This document shows positions 8,852 through 17,439 of a stretch of 37,096 nucleotides of DNA, one piece after another; positions within the stretch are counted from its first letter, which is position 1, and every line of letters starts with the position of its first letter. The stretch is from Candidatus Gastranaerophilales bacterium (GTDB lineage: Bacteria; Cyanobacteriota; Vampirovibrionia; Gastranaerophilales; JANQFW01). The notes beneath the pieces were generated by a model, which worked only from the letters and a program-made list of their open reading frames with translations, was not told the origin of the DNA and made no database searches. Location: the NCBI GenBank assembly GCA_028282645.1, contig JANQHM010000268.1:1-37096 (forward strand). The letters run 5' to 3'. The position numbers and the translations under genes are program-made.

Positions 8852-10021
8852 ATGCAAAGAAAATTTATACTTTCTAATGATTACGTATTTTGGGAAGCCT
8901 TGAACAAGGTTTTGTCGGAACCGTCACAAGATTTTATTGAATTGATAAAAAAATCAGGTCTTCGAGGTAGAGGTGGCGCTGGATTTCCAACCGGTCTTAA
9001 GCTGGAATTAGTATCTAAAAATGGCTTAGGTGAAAAAAAATATATTGTTTGCAATGCTGACGAGGGTGAACCTGGGTCTTTTAAGGACAGGGAACTTTTA
9101 TTTAATCATACTGAGAAATTTATAGAAGGAATGATAGCGTCCGGCTACGCTGTCGGTGCATCCATGGGGTTTATTTATTTAAGAGCAGAATATAAGTGGA
9201 TGCTAAAGAATCTATTAAACAAAATTAAACAAATAAGGGAAAAAAATTATTTAGGTAAAAATATTCTGAATAAAAATTTTGATTTTGATATAGAAATCAG
9301 ATGTAATGCAGGAGCATATATATGTGGAGAAGAAAGCTCTTTAATTGAATCTATGGAAGGAAAAAGAGGTGAACCTAGAAATAGGCCGCCTTTTCCTGTT
9401 GAGCATGGTTATATTAATTTTCCAACACTGGTTGATAACGTGGAAACATTTGCTAATTTGCCATATATTGTTAAATATGGTGATGAAGAATTTAAAAAAT
9501 ACGGTACACAAAAATCACCGGGGACTAAATTGTTTAGTATTTCCGGAGATTGCCCAAAACCCGGTATTTATGAGTTTGATTTAGGGTGTACTTTATTAGA
9601 TTTATTAAAGGCATGCGAAGCTACAGATGTTAGAGCAGTTCAGGTCGGGGGGGCTGCCGGTGTCACTGTTGCACCAAAAGATTTTAAGAAATCTATTTGT
9701 TATTCGGAATTATCACCTGAGGGCTCAATTATTATATTTAATAAGTCTCGCAATATGTTTGAGGTTCTTAAAAATTTTACTGATTTTTTTAAAGAGGAAA
9801 GTTGCGGGCTTTGTACCCCATGCAGAGAAGGTGTGCCTAAGATTGCCGAAGCTGTAGATAAGATTATCAAAAAGGAAAGCATTCCTGATAGTCATATAGA
9901 AGTTCTGATGGAGCTTGCAGATGTTATGAAAGTTGCTTCTAAGTGCGGTTTAGGGCAGACTGCTTCTAATCCTTTTGTTTATATTTATAAAAATTTTGCT
10001 GATAATCATCACCCTTTTTAA
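8852..10021 (+). CDS. NuoF-like NAD/FMN/[4Fe-4S] subunit of hydrogenase (HndC/HydB type), short C-terminus
   Basis: SGLRGRGGAGFPTGLK, CNADEGEPGSFKDRELL, GAYICGEESSLIESMEGKRGEPRNRPPFP, ESCGLCTPCREG. Confidence 0.92.
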   Translation: MQRKFILSNDYVFWEALNKVLSEPSQDFIELIKKSGLRGRGGAGFPTGLKLELVSKNGLGEKKYIVCNADEGEPGSFKDRELLFNHTEKFIEGMIASGYAVGASMGFIYLRAEYKWMLKNLLNKIKQIREKNYLGKNILNKNFDFDIEIRCNAGAYICGEESSLIESMEGKRGEPRNRPPFPVEHGYINFPTLVDNVETFANLPYIVKYGDEEFKKYGTQKSPGTKLFSISGDCPKPGIYEFDLGCTLLDLLKACEATDVRAVQVGGAAGVTVAPKDFKKSICYSELSPEGSIIIFNKSRNMFEVLKNFTDFFKEESCGLCTPCREGVPKIAEAVDKIIKKESIPDSHIEVLMELADVMKVASKCGLGQTASNPFVYIYKNFADNHHPF

Positions 10022-10090
10022 ATCATCACTTTAAGCTTTTGATATAAATTAAATTTACTTGTAAGCATAAGTACTAAATAGAGTATCACC
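9998..10090 (+). repeat. Family 1 dispersed repeat, copy C; overlaps the 3' end of the NuoF-like CDS
   Basis: gctgataatcatcacccttttt...aatcatcactttaagcttttgatataaattaaatttacttgtaagcataagtact...gtatcacc. Confidence 0.8.
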
Positions 10091-10151
10091 AAAAATATTA
10101 AAGAAGATATTTAAATAAAAAAATAAAAGCACTGAAGTCGGGGGATTTTAA

Positions 10152-11942
10152 ATGAATGACAAACACAAACCCATATTAAAAGTAACCATTAATGGCAAAG
10201 AATATGAAACAAAAGAAAATGAAACAATACTGGAATTAGCTAAAAGAAATGATATATACATCCCGACTTTATGTTATCATCCTGATCTTTGTTTATCTGG
10301 AGTGTGCAGGCTTTGTTTGGTAGAAGTTGGAGGATGTAGGGCATTGCAAGCTTCTTGTAGTACTCCTGTACTCAATGGCATGATTATTCAAACAGAAACA
10401 GAGCTGGTTAATAAATCAAGAAGAATGGTGCTTGAGCTTATATTGGCAAATCATTATACAGGAAAAAGCAAATGTGATAAGACTTTAAGTTGTGAATTGC
10501 AAGAGCTTTTTATCAAATATAAGATAGAAGAAAGCCGATTTGGCAGGCCAAAAGAAAAAAGATATAAAATATTGGATAATACAGCCGTAATTAGAGATAA
10601 TGACAAATGCATAAAGTGCCGTAGATGTGTGGATGCCTGTGAATGTATGCAATGCGTTGAAGCTATTAAGCCTATGTATAGAAGTAATGAGCTATCTATA
10701 GGCTCTGTATTTGATGTCGACTTGGATAAGACAGGTTGCGTTTTGTGTGGTCAATGTATAAATTATTGTCCTACTACGGCATTAGTAGAAAAAGAATCTA
10801 TTAAAGAAGTTTATGAAGCTTTAAATGATCCTGCTAAACATGTGGTCGTACAAACAGCTCCGTCAATGCGTGCTACTCTGGCTGAAGAGTTTAATATTCC
10901 TGCGGGAAGAAGTTCTACTAAAAAGATGACAACAGCCCTTAGAAAAATAGGTTTTGATGCTATTTTTGATACTAATTTTTCTGCTGATTTAACTATAATC
11001 GAAGAATCCGCCGAGCTTTTAAGCAGAATAAAAAAGAAATTTTTAAATAAAGAAGAATCCTCTTTGCCTTTGTTTACATCTTGTTCGCCCGGGTGGATTA
11101 ATTATATTGAATATTTTTATCCTGAATTGCTTTCAAATGTATCTACATGTAAGTCTCCCCAGCAAATGTTTGGGGCTATAGCTAAAACTTATTATGCTAA
11201 TAAAATTAATATTCATCCGAAAGATATTATTTGTGTTGCAGTTATGCCTTGCACTGCCAAAAAATTTGAGGCAAATAGGCCCGAAATGAGAGACAGCGGT
11301 TACAAAGATGTTGATTATGTATTAACTATAAGAGAATTTGCAAAGATGATTCGGCGGTCTAATATAAACTTATTTGAGCTACCGGATAGTGATTATGATG
11401 CTCCTATGGGTATTTCAAGCGGAGCCGGCTTAATCTTCGGGGTTACAGGAGGAGTAATGGAAGCTGCTATTAGAACTGCTTATGAGGTTGTTACCAAAAG
11501 AGAAGTACCGTTTAAAAATCTTGATATATGCCCTGTTAGAGGAATGGAAGGAGTAAGAGAGGCATCTTTAATTATAAAAAATCCTATAGATGAGTGGAAA
11601 TTTCTTGACGGTTTTGAATTAAAAGTTGCAGTGGCTCATGAATTAAGAAACGCAAAAAAACTGCTTGATAGTATCAAAGCAAATGAGTCTGATTATCATT
11701 TTGTCGAAGTTATGGCATGTCCGGGCGGTTGCCTTGGTGGGGGCGGACAGCCTAAGCCGACAAACGTGGAAATTCGCAAAAAGCGTGCAAGGGTTATTTA
11801 TGAAGAGGACCGGGCTTTACCCTACAGAAAATCTCACGAAAATCCGGCTATTATAGAGCTTTATAAAGATTTTATCGGTAAGCCTTTAGGAGAAAAAGCA
11901 CATAAGCTTTTGCATACTTATTATACAGTTAGGAGAGATTAG
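10152..11942 (+). CDS. hydA: NAD(P)-linked [FeFe]-hydrogenase catalytic subunit (HndD/HydA type)
   Basis: N-terminal [2Fe-2S] region (CRLCLVEVGG), two [4Fe-4S] motifs (CIKCRRCVDAC, CVLCGQCINYCP), H-cluster motifs TSCSPGW, MPCTAKKFE, EVMACPGGCLGGGGQP. Confidence 0.95.
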   Translation: MNDKHKPILKVTINGKEYETKENETILELAKRNDIYIPTLCYHPDLCLSGVCRLCLVEVGGCRALQASCSTPVLNGMIIQTETELVNKSRRMVLELILANHYTGKSKCDKTLSCELQELFIKYKIEESRFGRPKEKRYKILDNTAVIRDNDKCIKCRRCVDACECMQCVEAIKPMYRSNELSIGSVFDVDLDKTGCVLCGQCINYCPTTALVEKESIKEVYEALNDPAKHVVVQTAPSMRATLAEEFNIPAGRSSTKKMTTALRKIGFDAIFDTNFSADLTIIEESAELLSRIKKKFLNKEESSLPLFTSCSPGWINYIEYFYPELLSNVSTCKSPQQMFGAIAKTYYANKINIHPKDIICVAVMPCTAKKFEANRPEMRDSGYKDVDYVLTIREFAKMIRRSNINLFELPDSDYDAPMGISSGAGLIFGVTGGVMEAAIRTAYEVVTKREVPFKNLDICPVRGMEGVREASLIIKNPIDEWKFLDGFELKVAVAHELRNAKKLLDSIKANESDYHFVEVMACPGGCLGGGGQPKPTNVEIRKKRARVIYEEDRALPYRKSHENPAIIELYKDFIGKPLGEKAHKLLHTYYTVRRD

Positions 11943-12075
11943 CAAAAAATTTTAAGTACTACTACAGCCGTAAATTGTTGAATAGGAATTAGCAAAAGAA
12001 ATCAGACAAAAAGCAAATGGCAAATATATTATTCTTTAAATAAAGTTATCAATTGGAAAAAGATCTATTATACAC

Positions 12076-12288
12076 TTGGATTTCAAGATATGGAAAAGTA
12101 AAAAATTAATTAAACCAAATGAATACAAGAAGAAAACAGAATTATTTTTTTCTATGATTCATGAATACTTGATTAGACGTATCCCTGTTAAAACAATACT
12201 TTTTGATAACGGATTTGCCTCCTGTAAAATGCTTAATTGCTTTAACAAGAAGAGTCCTAAATCTCTAATAAATACACATCTATATTAA
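12076..12288 (+). pseudogene. Possible transposase remnant (IS4-like DDE fragment)
   Basis: MIHEYLIRRIPVKTILFDNGFASCKMLNCFNKK resembles the second-Asp region of IS4-type transposases; far too short for an intact gene. Confidence 0.4.
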
Positions 12289-12306
12289 CATTTTCCCACT
12301 AAAGAA

Positions 12307-12329
12307 GGTCTTCTTATATAAAGAAGACC
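12307..12329. terminator. 9-bp perfect inverted repeat; possible terminator or IS-remnant end
   Basis: GGTCTTCTT-atata-AAGAAGACC. Confidence 0.4.
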
Positions 12330-12369
12330 CAAAATACGGCATTCTGTTTATTTAGATGTATTCGGTTCT

Positions 12370-13347
12370 TTATTGTTCCCTAATATTCAAAAATTTAATA
12401 AAAAAGTCTTTACATGCCGAAACACAATAACCACAACGTACGCACTTCTCATGAATAACCTTAGCCTGACCATATTCTAAAATCAAAGCTCCCTGAGGAC
12501 AAGAATGAATACAATTTTGACAACCTTCACACCACGGTTCAATATGAATAATTCTTTTTAAATTTTTAGTTAAACTATTTTGATCATCTGGCAACTTTGA
12601 ATTTTCAACAACATAGCTGTTAAAATTAATTTCTTCAACAGAAACCATACCAATAGCAAGGGAATCTATATTTTTATTAGCTGTAATATAAGATATGGAA
12701 TTCAAAATATTCTCTATAAGATATCCTCCAGCCAGAATTTTCATTGCATATAGGCCTTTATTATTTTTTTTTGCCTTGTCAATAGCTTTTTCCATATCAT
12801 TTAAAGTTCCGTCTTTTATTCCTATACCTTTATAATTGATTAAAGGCATAATAACATCTATTTCTTGGATATCCGCGGCCATTTTAACAACCTTGGCAGA
12901 ATGAGTAGTTAAAGATATCGCCTTTATTTTTCCCTTTTGTTTAAGGTTAGTAAGTGCTTCAAAAGCTTTAGGCCTAAATAAATCATATTCAAATTCACTA
13001 GCCTGAACCTCATGCATTCCAAAAATTTGAATATTGTTTTTATTTAAAGACTTTAGGCAATTATCTACACTTAAAGCCATATCATCATAAGTTTTAGCAT
13101 AACTTCTTGAAGAAATTATTATATCATCAGGCTTCCCGATTTTTTTCAGTGCCAGTCCAACAACTTGATAAGTCTCATATAATTCAGCAGTATCCCAAAA
13201 ATTAATACCCTTGTTGATGTACGCATAAACCAACAAATCACAAGCCTCATCGGGATGCAAATTAGCGTGATAAATACTTAATGCCAGTGTTCCATAACAC
13301 AAGTTCGATACTTCTATACCTGATTTACCCAAAATATTTTTTTTCAT
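12370..13347 (-). CDS. Aldo/keto reductase fused to a C-terminal 2x[4Fe-4S] ferredoxin domain
   Basis: GINFWDTAELYETY, AISLTTHS; CEGCQNCIHSCPQGAL ... CVRCGYCVSACKDF; start ATG 13347 (MKKN) preferred. Confidence 0.88.
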   Translation of the reverse strand: MKKNILGKSGIEVSNLCYGTLALSIYHANLHPDEACDLLVYAYINKGINFWDTAELYETYQVVGLALKKIGKPDDIIISSRSYAKTYDDMALSVDNCLKSLNKNNIQIFGMHEVQASEFEYDLFRPKAFEALTNLKQKGKIKAISLTTHSAKVVKMAADIQEIDVIMPLINYKGIGIKDGTLNDMEKAIDKAKKNNKGLYAMKILAGGYLIENILNSISYITANKNIDSLAIGMVSVEEINFNSYVVENSKLPDDQNSLTKNLKRIIHIEPWCEGCQNCIHSCPQGALILEYGQAKVIHEKCVRCGYCVSACKDFFIKFLNIREQ

Positions 13348-13514
13348 TTTTGTACCTACCACTCTTTATGAGATTGTTGATGAATAACTAAATGTAGTTA
13401 GTTTATTTAAATAAATTCAAGTTATAGCTGATTTTCAAAAAATAAAAATTAATTCGTCAACAGTCCCTTTATTAAATTTTAAATTATTCTTTTGAATATT
13501 TTTTCAAATAAAAA

Positions 13515-13534
13515 AGCCGCTATTTTAGGCGGCT
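13515..13534 (-). terminator. Rho-independent terminator on the minus strand with no upstream CDS
   Basis: Minus strand: AGCCGC-CTAAAATA-GCGGCT-TTTTTATTTG. Confidence 0.6.
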
Positions 13535-13833
13535 ACCAGACTTGGGGAAGAGATTGGGGTATATTGGCTATATTATTATAATCGGCATTTTATTTTAAAA
13601 CTTTAGGATTTTTTTATAAAATTTTTTATAGAAATTTTATCTTGGAGCAGAATAATTTACTGCAATAGACCATATGGCTAATAAAAAAATATGCATCTAA
13701 GGATCAATGAACTTAAATATAACATAATTTATACTTAAGTATATAAAAACATAAGGCTGGTTACTGGATCGAGGAGGAAAGTTAAACTTACTGACTCTAA
13801 GGAGATCAGAAAAAATATTTCAGGGATATTTCA

Positions 13834-13866
13834 ATCAGATGGTTAAAAAACCACTGATTTTTTTTA
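13834..13866 (+). terminator. Rho-independent terminator on the plus strand with no upstream CDS
   Basis: AATCAG(A)TGGTT-AAAA-AACCACTGATT followed by a T run. Confidence 0.65.
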
Positions 13867-14036
13867 CCGGCATAAGCCCAAATTTAATTGATGAATAAAA
13901 TAAAAATTTAAATTTGTACTTGCAAAATTTTTTCCTCTATTTTATAATTCATAACATAGAAAGGCGACACAAAAAAGATAAAAATCATATAAGATAATTA
14001 TTTTATTTGATCGCAAGTCTAAATTCCCTATAATCT

Positions 14037-14111
14037 GGGGCTGTAGCTCAGTTTGGTTAGAGTGCCTGCCTGTCACGCAGGAGGTCGCGGGTTCGAGCCC
14101 CGTCAGCCCCG
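14037..14111 (+). tRNA. tRNA-Asp (anticodon GTC)
   Basis: GGGGCTG/CAGCCCC acceptor, CCTGC-CTGTCAC-GCAGG anticodon arm, GCGGG-TTCGAGC-CCCGT T-arm. Confidence 0.95.
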
Positions 14112-14332
14112 ATTTTATATCTTTTAAAAAAGAAAATATTTTTTTATTGAAAGAAAGCTTTTTTTGCTTTTGCATGTATTGATACTTATTTTTATAATAT
14201 ATTTTTATCTTTATAAAGAATTAAAAAAGAAAATAATAAAGCTGATGCCGCCATTAAAAAAATAGTAGCAAATTTTTTCTTGGAGTTTTATAATAAAATA
14301 GCATTTTTATAATTATAAAATTTTTTTTTATA

Positions 14333-14403
14333 GTATACTAAATTCAAAAATATTTTTCAGACTATTCAATCGTGTTAAAGCGCATCCAATAAAGAGTAAT
14401 ATA
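14333..14403. repeat. Partial or degenerate family 2 element
   Basis: tagtatactaaattcaaaaatatttttcagactattcaatcg...aaagagtaat. Confidence 0.5.
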
Positions 14404-14407
14404 ATAA

Positions 14408-15022
14408 ATGGATAAAAATTTGCCTATAATCTTAGCAATATCAGCAGCAAGTGGTTTTATTTTAGGAATAAGAACACTTGAATACCTATTGCAGCACGAT
14501 TATAAAATTGAGCTTATTGTATCGCAGAATGCGTATTATATAGCTGAATCTGAGCTTGGACTCATATTGAACAATGATCGGGACTTGATTAGAAATAATA
14601 TTTTAGAATATTTAAATTTAAAAAATAAAAGTGAAAACCTAAAAATTTGGTTAGATACAGAGTTTCATGCTAATCCGTCAAGCGGTTCTTATAAAATAGC
14701 AGGTATGATTATAGTCCCTTCCAGTATGTCTACTGTAGCAGCAATAGCTAGCGGATATACAAGCAGTTTGATTATTAGAAGTGCTGATGTATGTATAAAA
14801 GAAAAACGAAAATTGCTTGTAGTTCCCAGAGAAACACCATTAAGCAGTATTCACCTGAATAATTTATTAAAACTTTCCGATAACGGAGTTATTGTAGTTC
14901 CGCCAACTATTGGATTTTATTCTGATCCTCAGTCATTAGATGATTGTATTAATTTTATAGTTGGAAAAATTTTAGATTTATTTTATATCGATAATAATTT
15001 ATATAAAAGGTGGTCATTATGA
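14408..15022 (+). CDS. ubiX: UbiX-like flavin prenyltransferase
   Basis: PSSMSTVAAIASGYTSSLIIRSADVCIKEKRKLLVVPRETPLSSIHLNNLLKLSDNGVIVVPP. Confidence 0.88.
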   Translation: MDKNLPIILAISAASGFILGIRTLEYLLQHDYKIELIVSQNAYYIAESELGLILNNDRDLIRNNILEYLNLKNKSENLKIWLDTEFHANPSSGSYKIAGMIIVPSSMSTVAAIASGYTSSLIIRSADVCIKEKRKLLVVPRETPLSSIHLNNLLKLSDNGVIVVPPTIGFYSDPQSLDDCINFIVGKILDLFYIDNNLYKRWSL

Positions 15023-15558
15023 GCGAAAAAAAAGTTATTGTAGTTTCCGGTAAACAGTTTTCGGGTAAAGATACTGTTGCTGCCGTTATTAAAGATGCTT
15101 TACCCGGATTTACAATTGCACCTATTGCTTATGCAATAAAAGATGAGTTTAGTAAATATAAAAATCTTACAATAAAAGAAATAGATATGAATAAGCCTAT
15201 TTATAGAGCTGATTTAATCCTTTTAGGCAGTAGAAGAAGAGATGAAGATCCTGATTATTGGATTAAAAAAGTTCTTGAGTATGAAGGAAATCTAATAGTT
15301 CCTGATGTAAGGCTTAAACGTGAATTAAAAACATTTAAAAAATTTAATACTATAACCATAAGGGTAGAGTCTTTAAGAAAAGAGCGTGCCAAGCGAGGCA
15401 AGCTTGTTTCTGAAAACGATTTTACCGAAGTTGCCCTTGATGAAGTTAAGAATTGGGATTATGTAATAGAAAACAATAAAGATCTTGACGCCCTCAAGGC
15501 AATTGCAAAAGAAATAGCTGAAGATCTTAAAGAAAAAATTGTAGAAGAGGTTTATTGA
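15019..15558 (+). CDS. P-loop kinase (NMP-kinase / phosphomevalonate-kinase-like)
   Basis: VVSGKQFSGKDTVAAVIK Walker A; ATGA overlap with the ubiX stop. Confidence 0.6.
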   Translation: MSEKKVIVVSGKQFSGKDTVAAVIKDALPGFTIAPIAYAIKDEFSKYKNLTIKEIDMNKPIYRADLILLGSRRRDEDPDYWIKKVLEYEGNLIVPDVRLKRELKTFKKFNTITIRVESLRKERAKRGKLVSENDFTEVALDEVKNWDYVIENNKDLDALKAIAKEIAEDLKEKIVEEVY

Positions 15559-16361
15559 TCCTTAATCAGGATAATCGATTTAACTTTTCTTGCAGAAGCA
15601 TCTTTAGCTGAGTTAAGAATAAATTTTATATTTTTTATATACATAGATGTGGAACTGCCGCCGTCTAAGGCCATTGCAGAGTCTACATCCATTTCTTTTA
15701 ATAATTTAGACAGCTCTTTTATCGTCATAGGATTGTCATTGCTTACGGCAATAAGTAAAATACTTTCCCCTTTTATTGCAATGGCGGATCTTGCGTATTT
15801 TTTTAATACTCCGGCTGAGCTACGTATTACTTTGTTATCTTTTTTCAATACAAAAAATTCTTTTTCCAAATCCATTTTTTCCAATAAAATCGGCCCTGCC
15901 TGAATTGAGCTAATTAGGGTACAACCCGGCATTGTTTCTTCTGAATGATATTTTATTGAATATTTATAACTATTTGAACAGTTTAAAATTCTAAATTCAG
16001 CTCTATTAAAAATTTTATCTAAATATTTTTTTAAAACATTATTGTTTATAAGATTTTCATTTAGCCAAGGATTTCCAATGTATCTATTATTTTTGTAAAT
16101 ATAGGAAATAGTCTTTTTATTATTAGGGTCAAAAAAGCCTCCATTAATACCTGCAAGCGCGTTAGTTTCTTCTACAACCTCTTCTACGGTTTCAAGCGTA
16201 TCAGAAAAATATATATCTAGGCAGCTATCGCAGAATAAAGTATCTATATCTATTACAAATACACCTTTAGCAGGAGAATAAAAATTAATGCCACTTACTC
16301 CGTCAGATAAAACCGGAGCTGTAGCCGTTACCATAAATAGCATTAACGTAATTATTATCAT
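15552..16361 (-). CDS. Phosphodiester glycosidase family (NAGPA/DUF2233-like) exported protein
   Basis: NALAGINGGFFDPNN, SSIQAGPILLE, RSAIAIKGESILLIAVSN, AMALDGGSSTSMYI; N-terminal hydrophobic segment. Confidence 0.82.
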   Translation of the reverse strand: MIIITLMLFMVTATAPVLSDGVSGINFYSPAKGVFVIDIDTLFCDSCLDIYFSDTLETVEEVVEETNALAGINGGFFDPNNKKTISYIYKNNRYIGNPWLNENLINNNVLKKYLDKIFNRAEFRILNCSNSYKYSIKYHSEETMPGCTLISSIQAGPILLEKMDLEKEFFVLKKDNKVIRSSAGVLKKYARSAIAIKGESILLIAVSNDNPMTIKELSKLLKEMDVDSAMALDGGSSTSMYIKNIKFILNSAKDASARKVKSIILIKDQ

Positions 16362-16422
16362 TTTTAAAAAAGTTGAAAAGATTTTTATATCGACCCCCTA
16401 CCCCCCTAGTAAGGAGGTTTTT

Positions 16423-17439
16423 TTATTTACTGGCAAATATTTTTCTGATTTCTTTTGCAATAGCTTCAGCCATTTCAAAAGTAGAAGCATGTCCGCCTAA
16501 ATCAAAAGTAACGCTTTCGCCTTTTTTAAGAACTTCAATAACTGCATTATAAAGCATTTTTGCTGCTTTTTGTTCACCTATGTGTTTAAGCATCATTACA
16601 GCAGAAAGTATTAAAGCAGTAGGGTTAGCTTTGCTTAGTCCGGCTAATCCGGGAGAACTTCCGTGTACGGGTTCAAATACGGCTATTTTCTCTCCCAAAT
16701 TTGCACCAGGTGCAATACCAAGCCCGCCTGTTAATCCTGCTGCAAGGTCTGATACTATATCACCATATAGGTTTGGCAATAGCAGAACATCATAAACCTG
16801 AGGATACTGAACCAGTTGCATACACATATTGTCAATTAGCAGCTCTTCACAATTAATTTCAGGATAGTCTTTTGCAATGTTCTTAGCTGACTCTAAAAAT
16901 AATCCGTCTGACAGCTTGCAAATGTTAGCTTTAGTTACAACTGTGACTTTTTGTCTTTTTTGCTTTTGGGCATATTCAAATGCTGATTTTGCAATTCTTT
17001 CTGATGCTTTTCTGGTTATTCTTTTGATTGATTCAGCTGTATCATCGTCTATTTGACGTTCTATACCTGCATACAAGTCTTCGGTGTTTTCTCTAAATAT
17101 TACTAAATCAACATTATCAAACTTTGTTTTTATGCCCGGCAAAGTTTTTGTAGGCCTTACACAGGCATATAAGTCAAGTTCTTTTCTTAAAGCAACGTTA
17201 ACGCTTCTGAATCCGCTTCCTATAGGTGTAGTTATAGGTCCTTTTAGCGCAACTTTGTTTTTTCTTATTGAATCAAGTATATGTGCCGGTAAAGGAGAAC
17301 CTTCTTTTTCTATTACTCCTTCCCCTGCATGAACAACCTCCCAGTTTATTTTTACATTAGTTGCTTCAATCGCAATTTGTGCTGCTTCTATTATCTCTGG
17401 GCCAATACCATCTCCTGGTATTAAGGTTATATTGTGCAT
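16423..17439 (-). CDS. Isocitrate/isopropylmalate dehydrogenase family; motifs favour isocitrate dehydrogenase
   Basis: LIPGDGIGPE, FRSVNVALRKELDLYACVRPTK, FRENTEDLYAGIE, LLLPNLYGDIVSDLAAGLTGGLG. Confidence 0.88.
   Translation of the reverse strand: MHNITLIPGDGIGPEIIEAAQIAIEATNVKINWEVVHAGEGVIEKEGSPLPAHILDSIRKNKVALKGPITTPIGSGFRSVNVALRKELDLYACVRPTKTLPGIKTKFDNVDLVIFRENTEDLYAGIERQIDDDTAESIKRITRKASERIAKSAFEYAQKQKRQKVTVVTKANICKLSDGLFLESAKNIAKDYPEINCEELLIDNMCMQLVQYPQVYDVLLLPNLYGDIVSDLAAGLTGGLGIAPGANLGEKIAVFEPVHGSSPGLAGLSKANPTALILSAVMMLKHIGEQKAAKMLYNAVIEVLKKGESVTFDLGGHASTFEMAEAIAKEIRKIFASK

Noticed and set aside
9345-9882. ORFs 9345-9584, 9627-9857, 9700-9882
   Set aside because: Alternative frames inside the NuoF-like gene.
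11665-11856. 63-aa ORF inside hydA
   Set aside because: Alternative frame across the conserved L3 H-cluster region.
13942-14175. 77-aa minus-strand ORF (..GLTGLEPATSCVTGRHSNQTELQPQ..)
   Set aside because: Antisense translation of tRNA-Asp, a well-known database artefact.
16384-16425. C/G runs (cgaccccctacccccctagtaaggaggttttttt) as a terminator or G-quadruplex
   Set aside because: The stem has a mismatch and no plus-strand gene ends here; only two G tracts on the minus strand, too few for a quadruplex.
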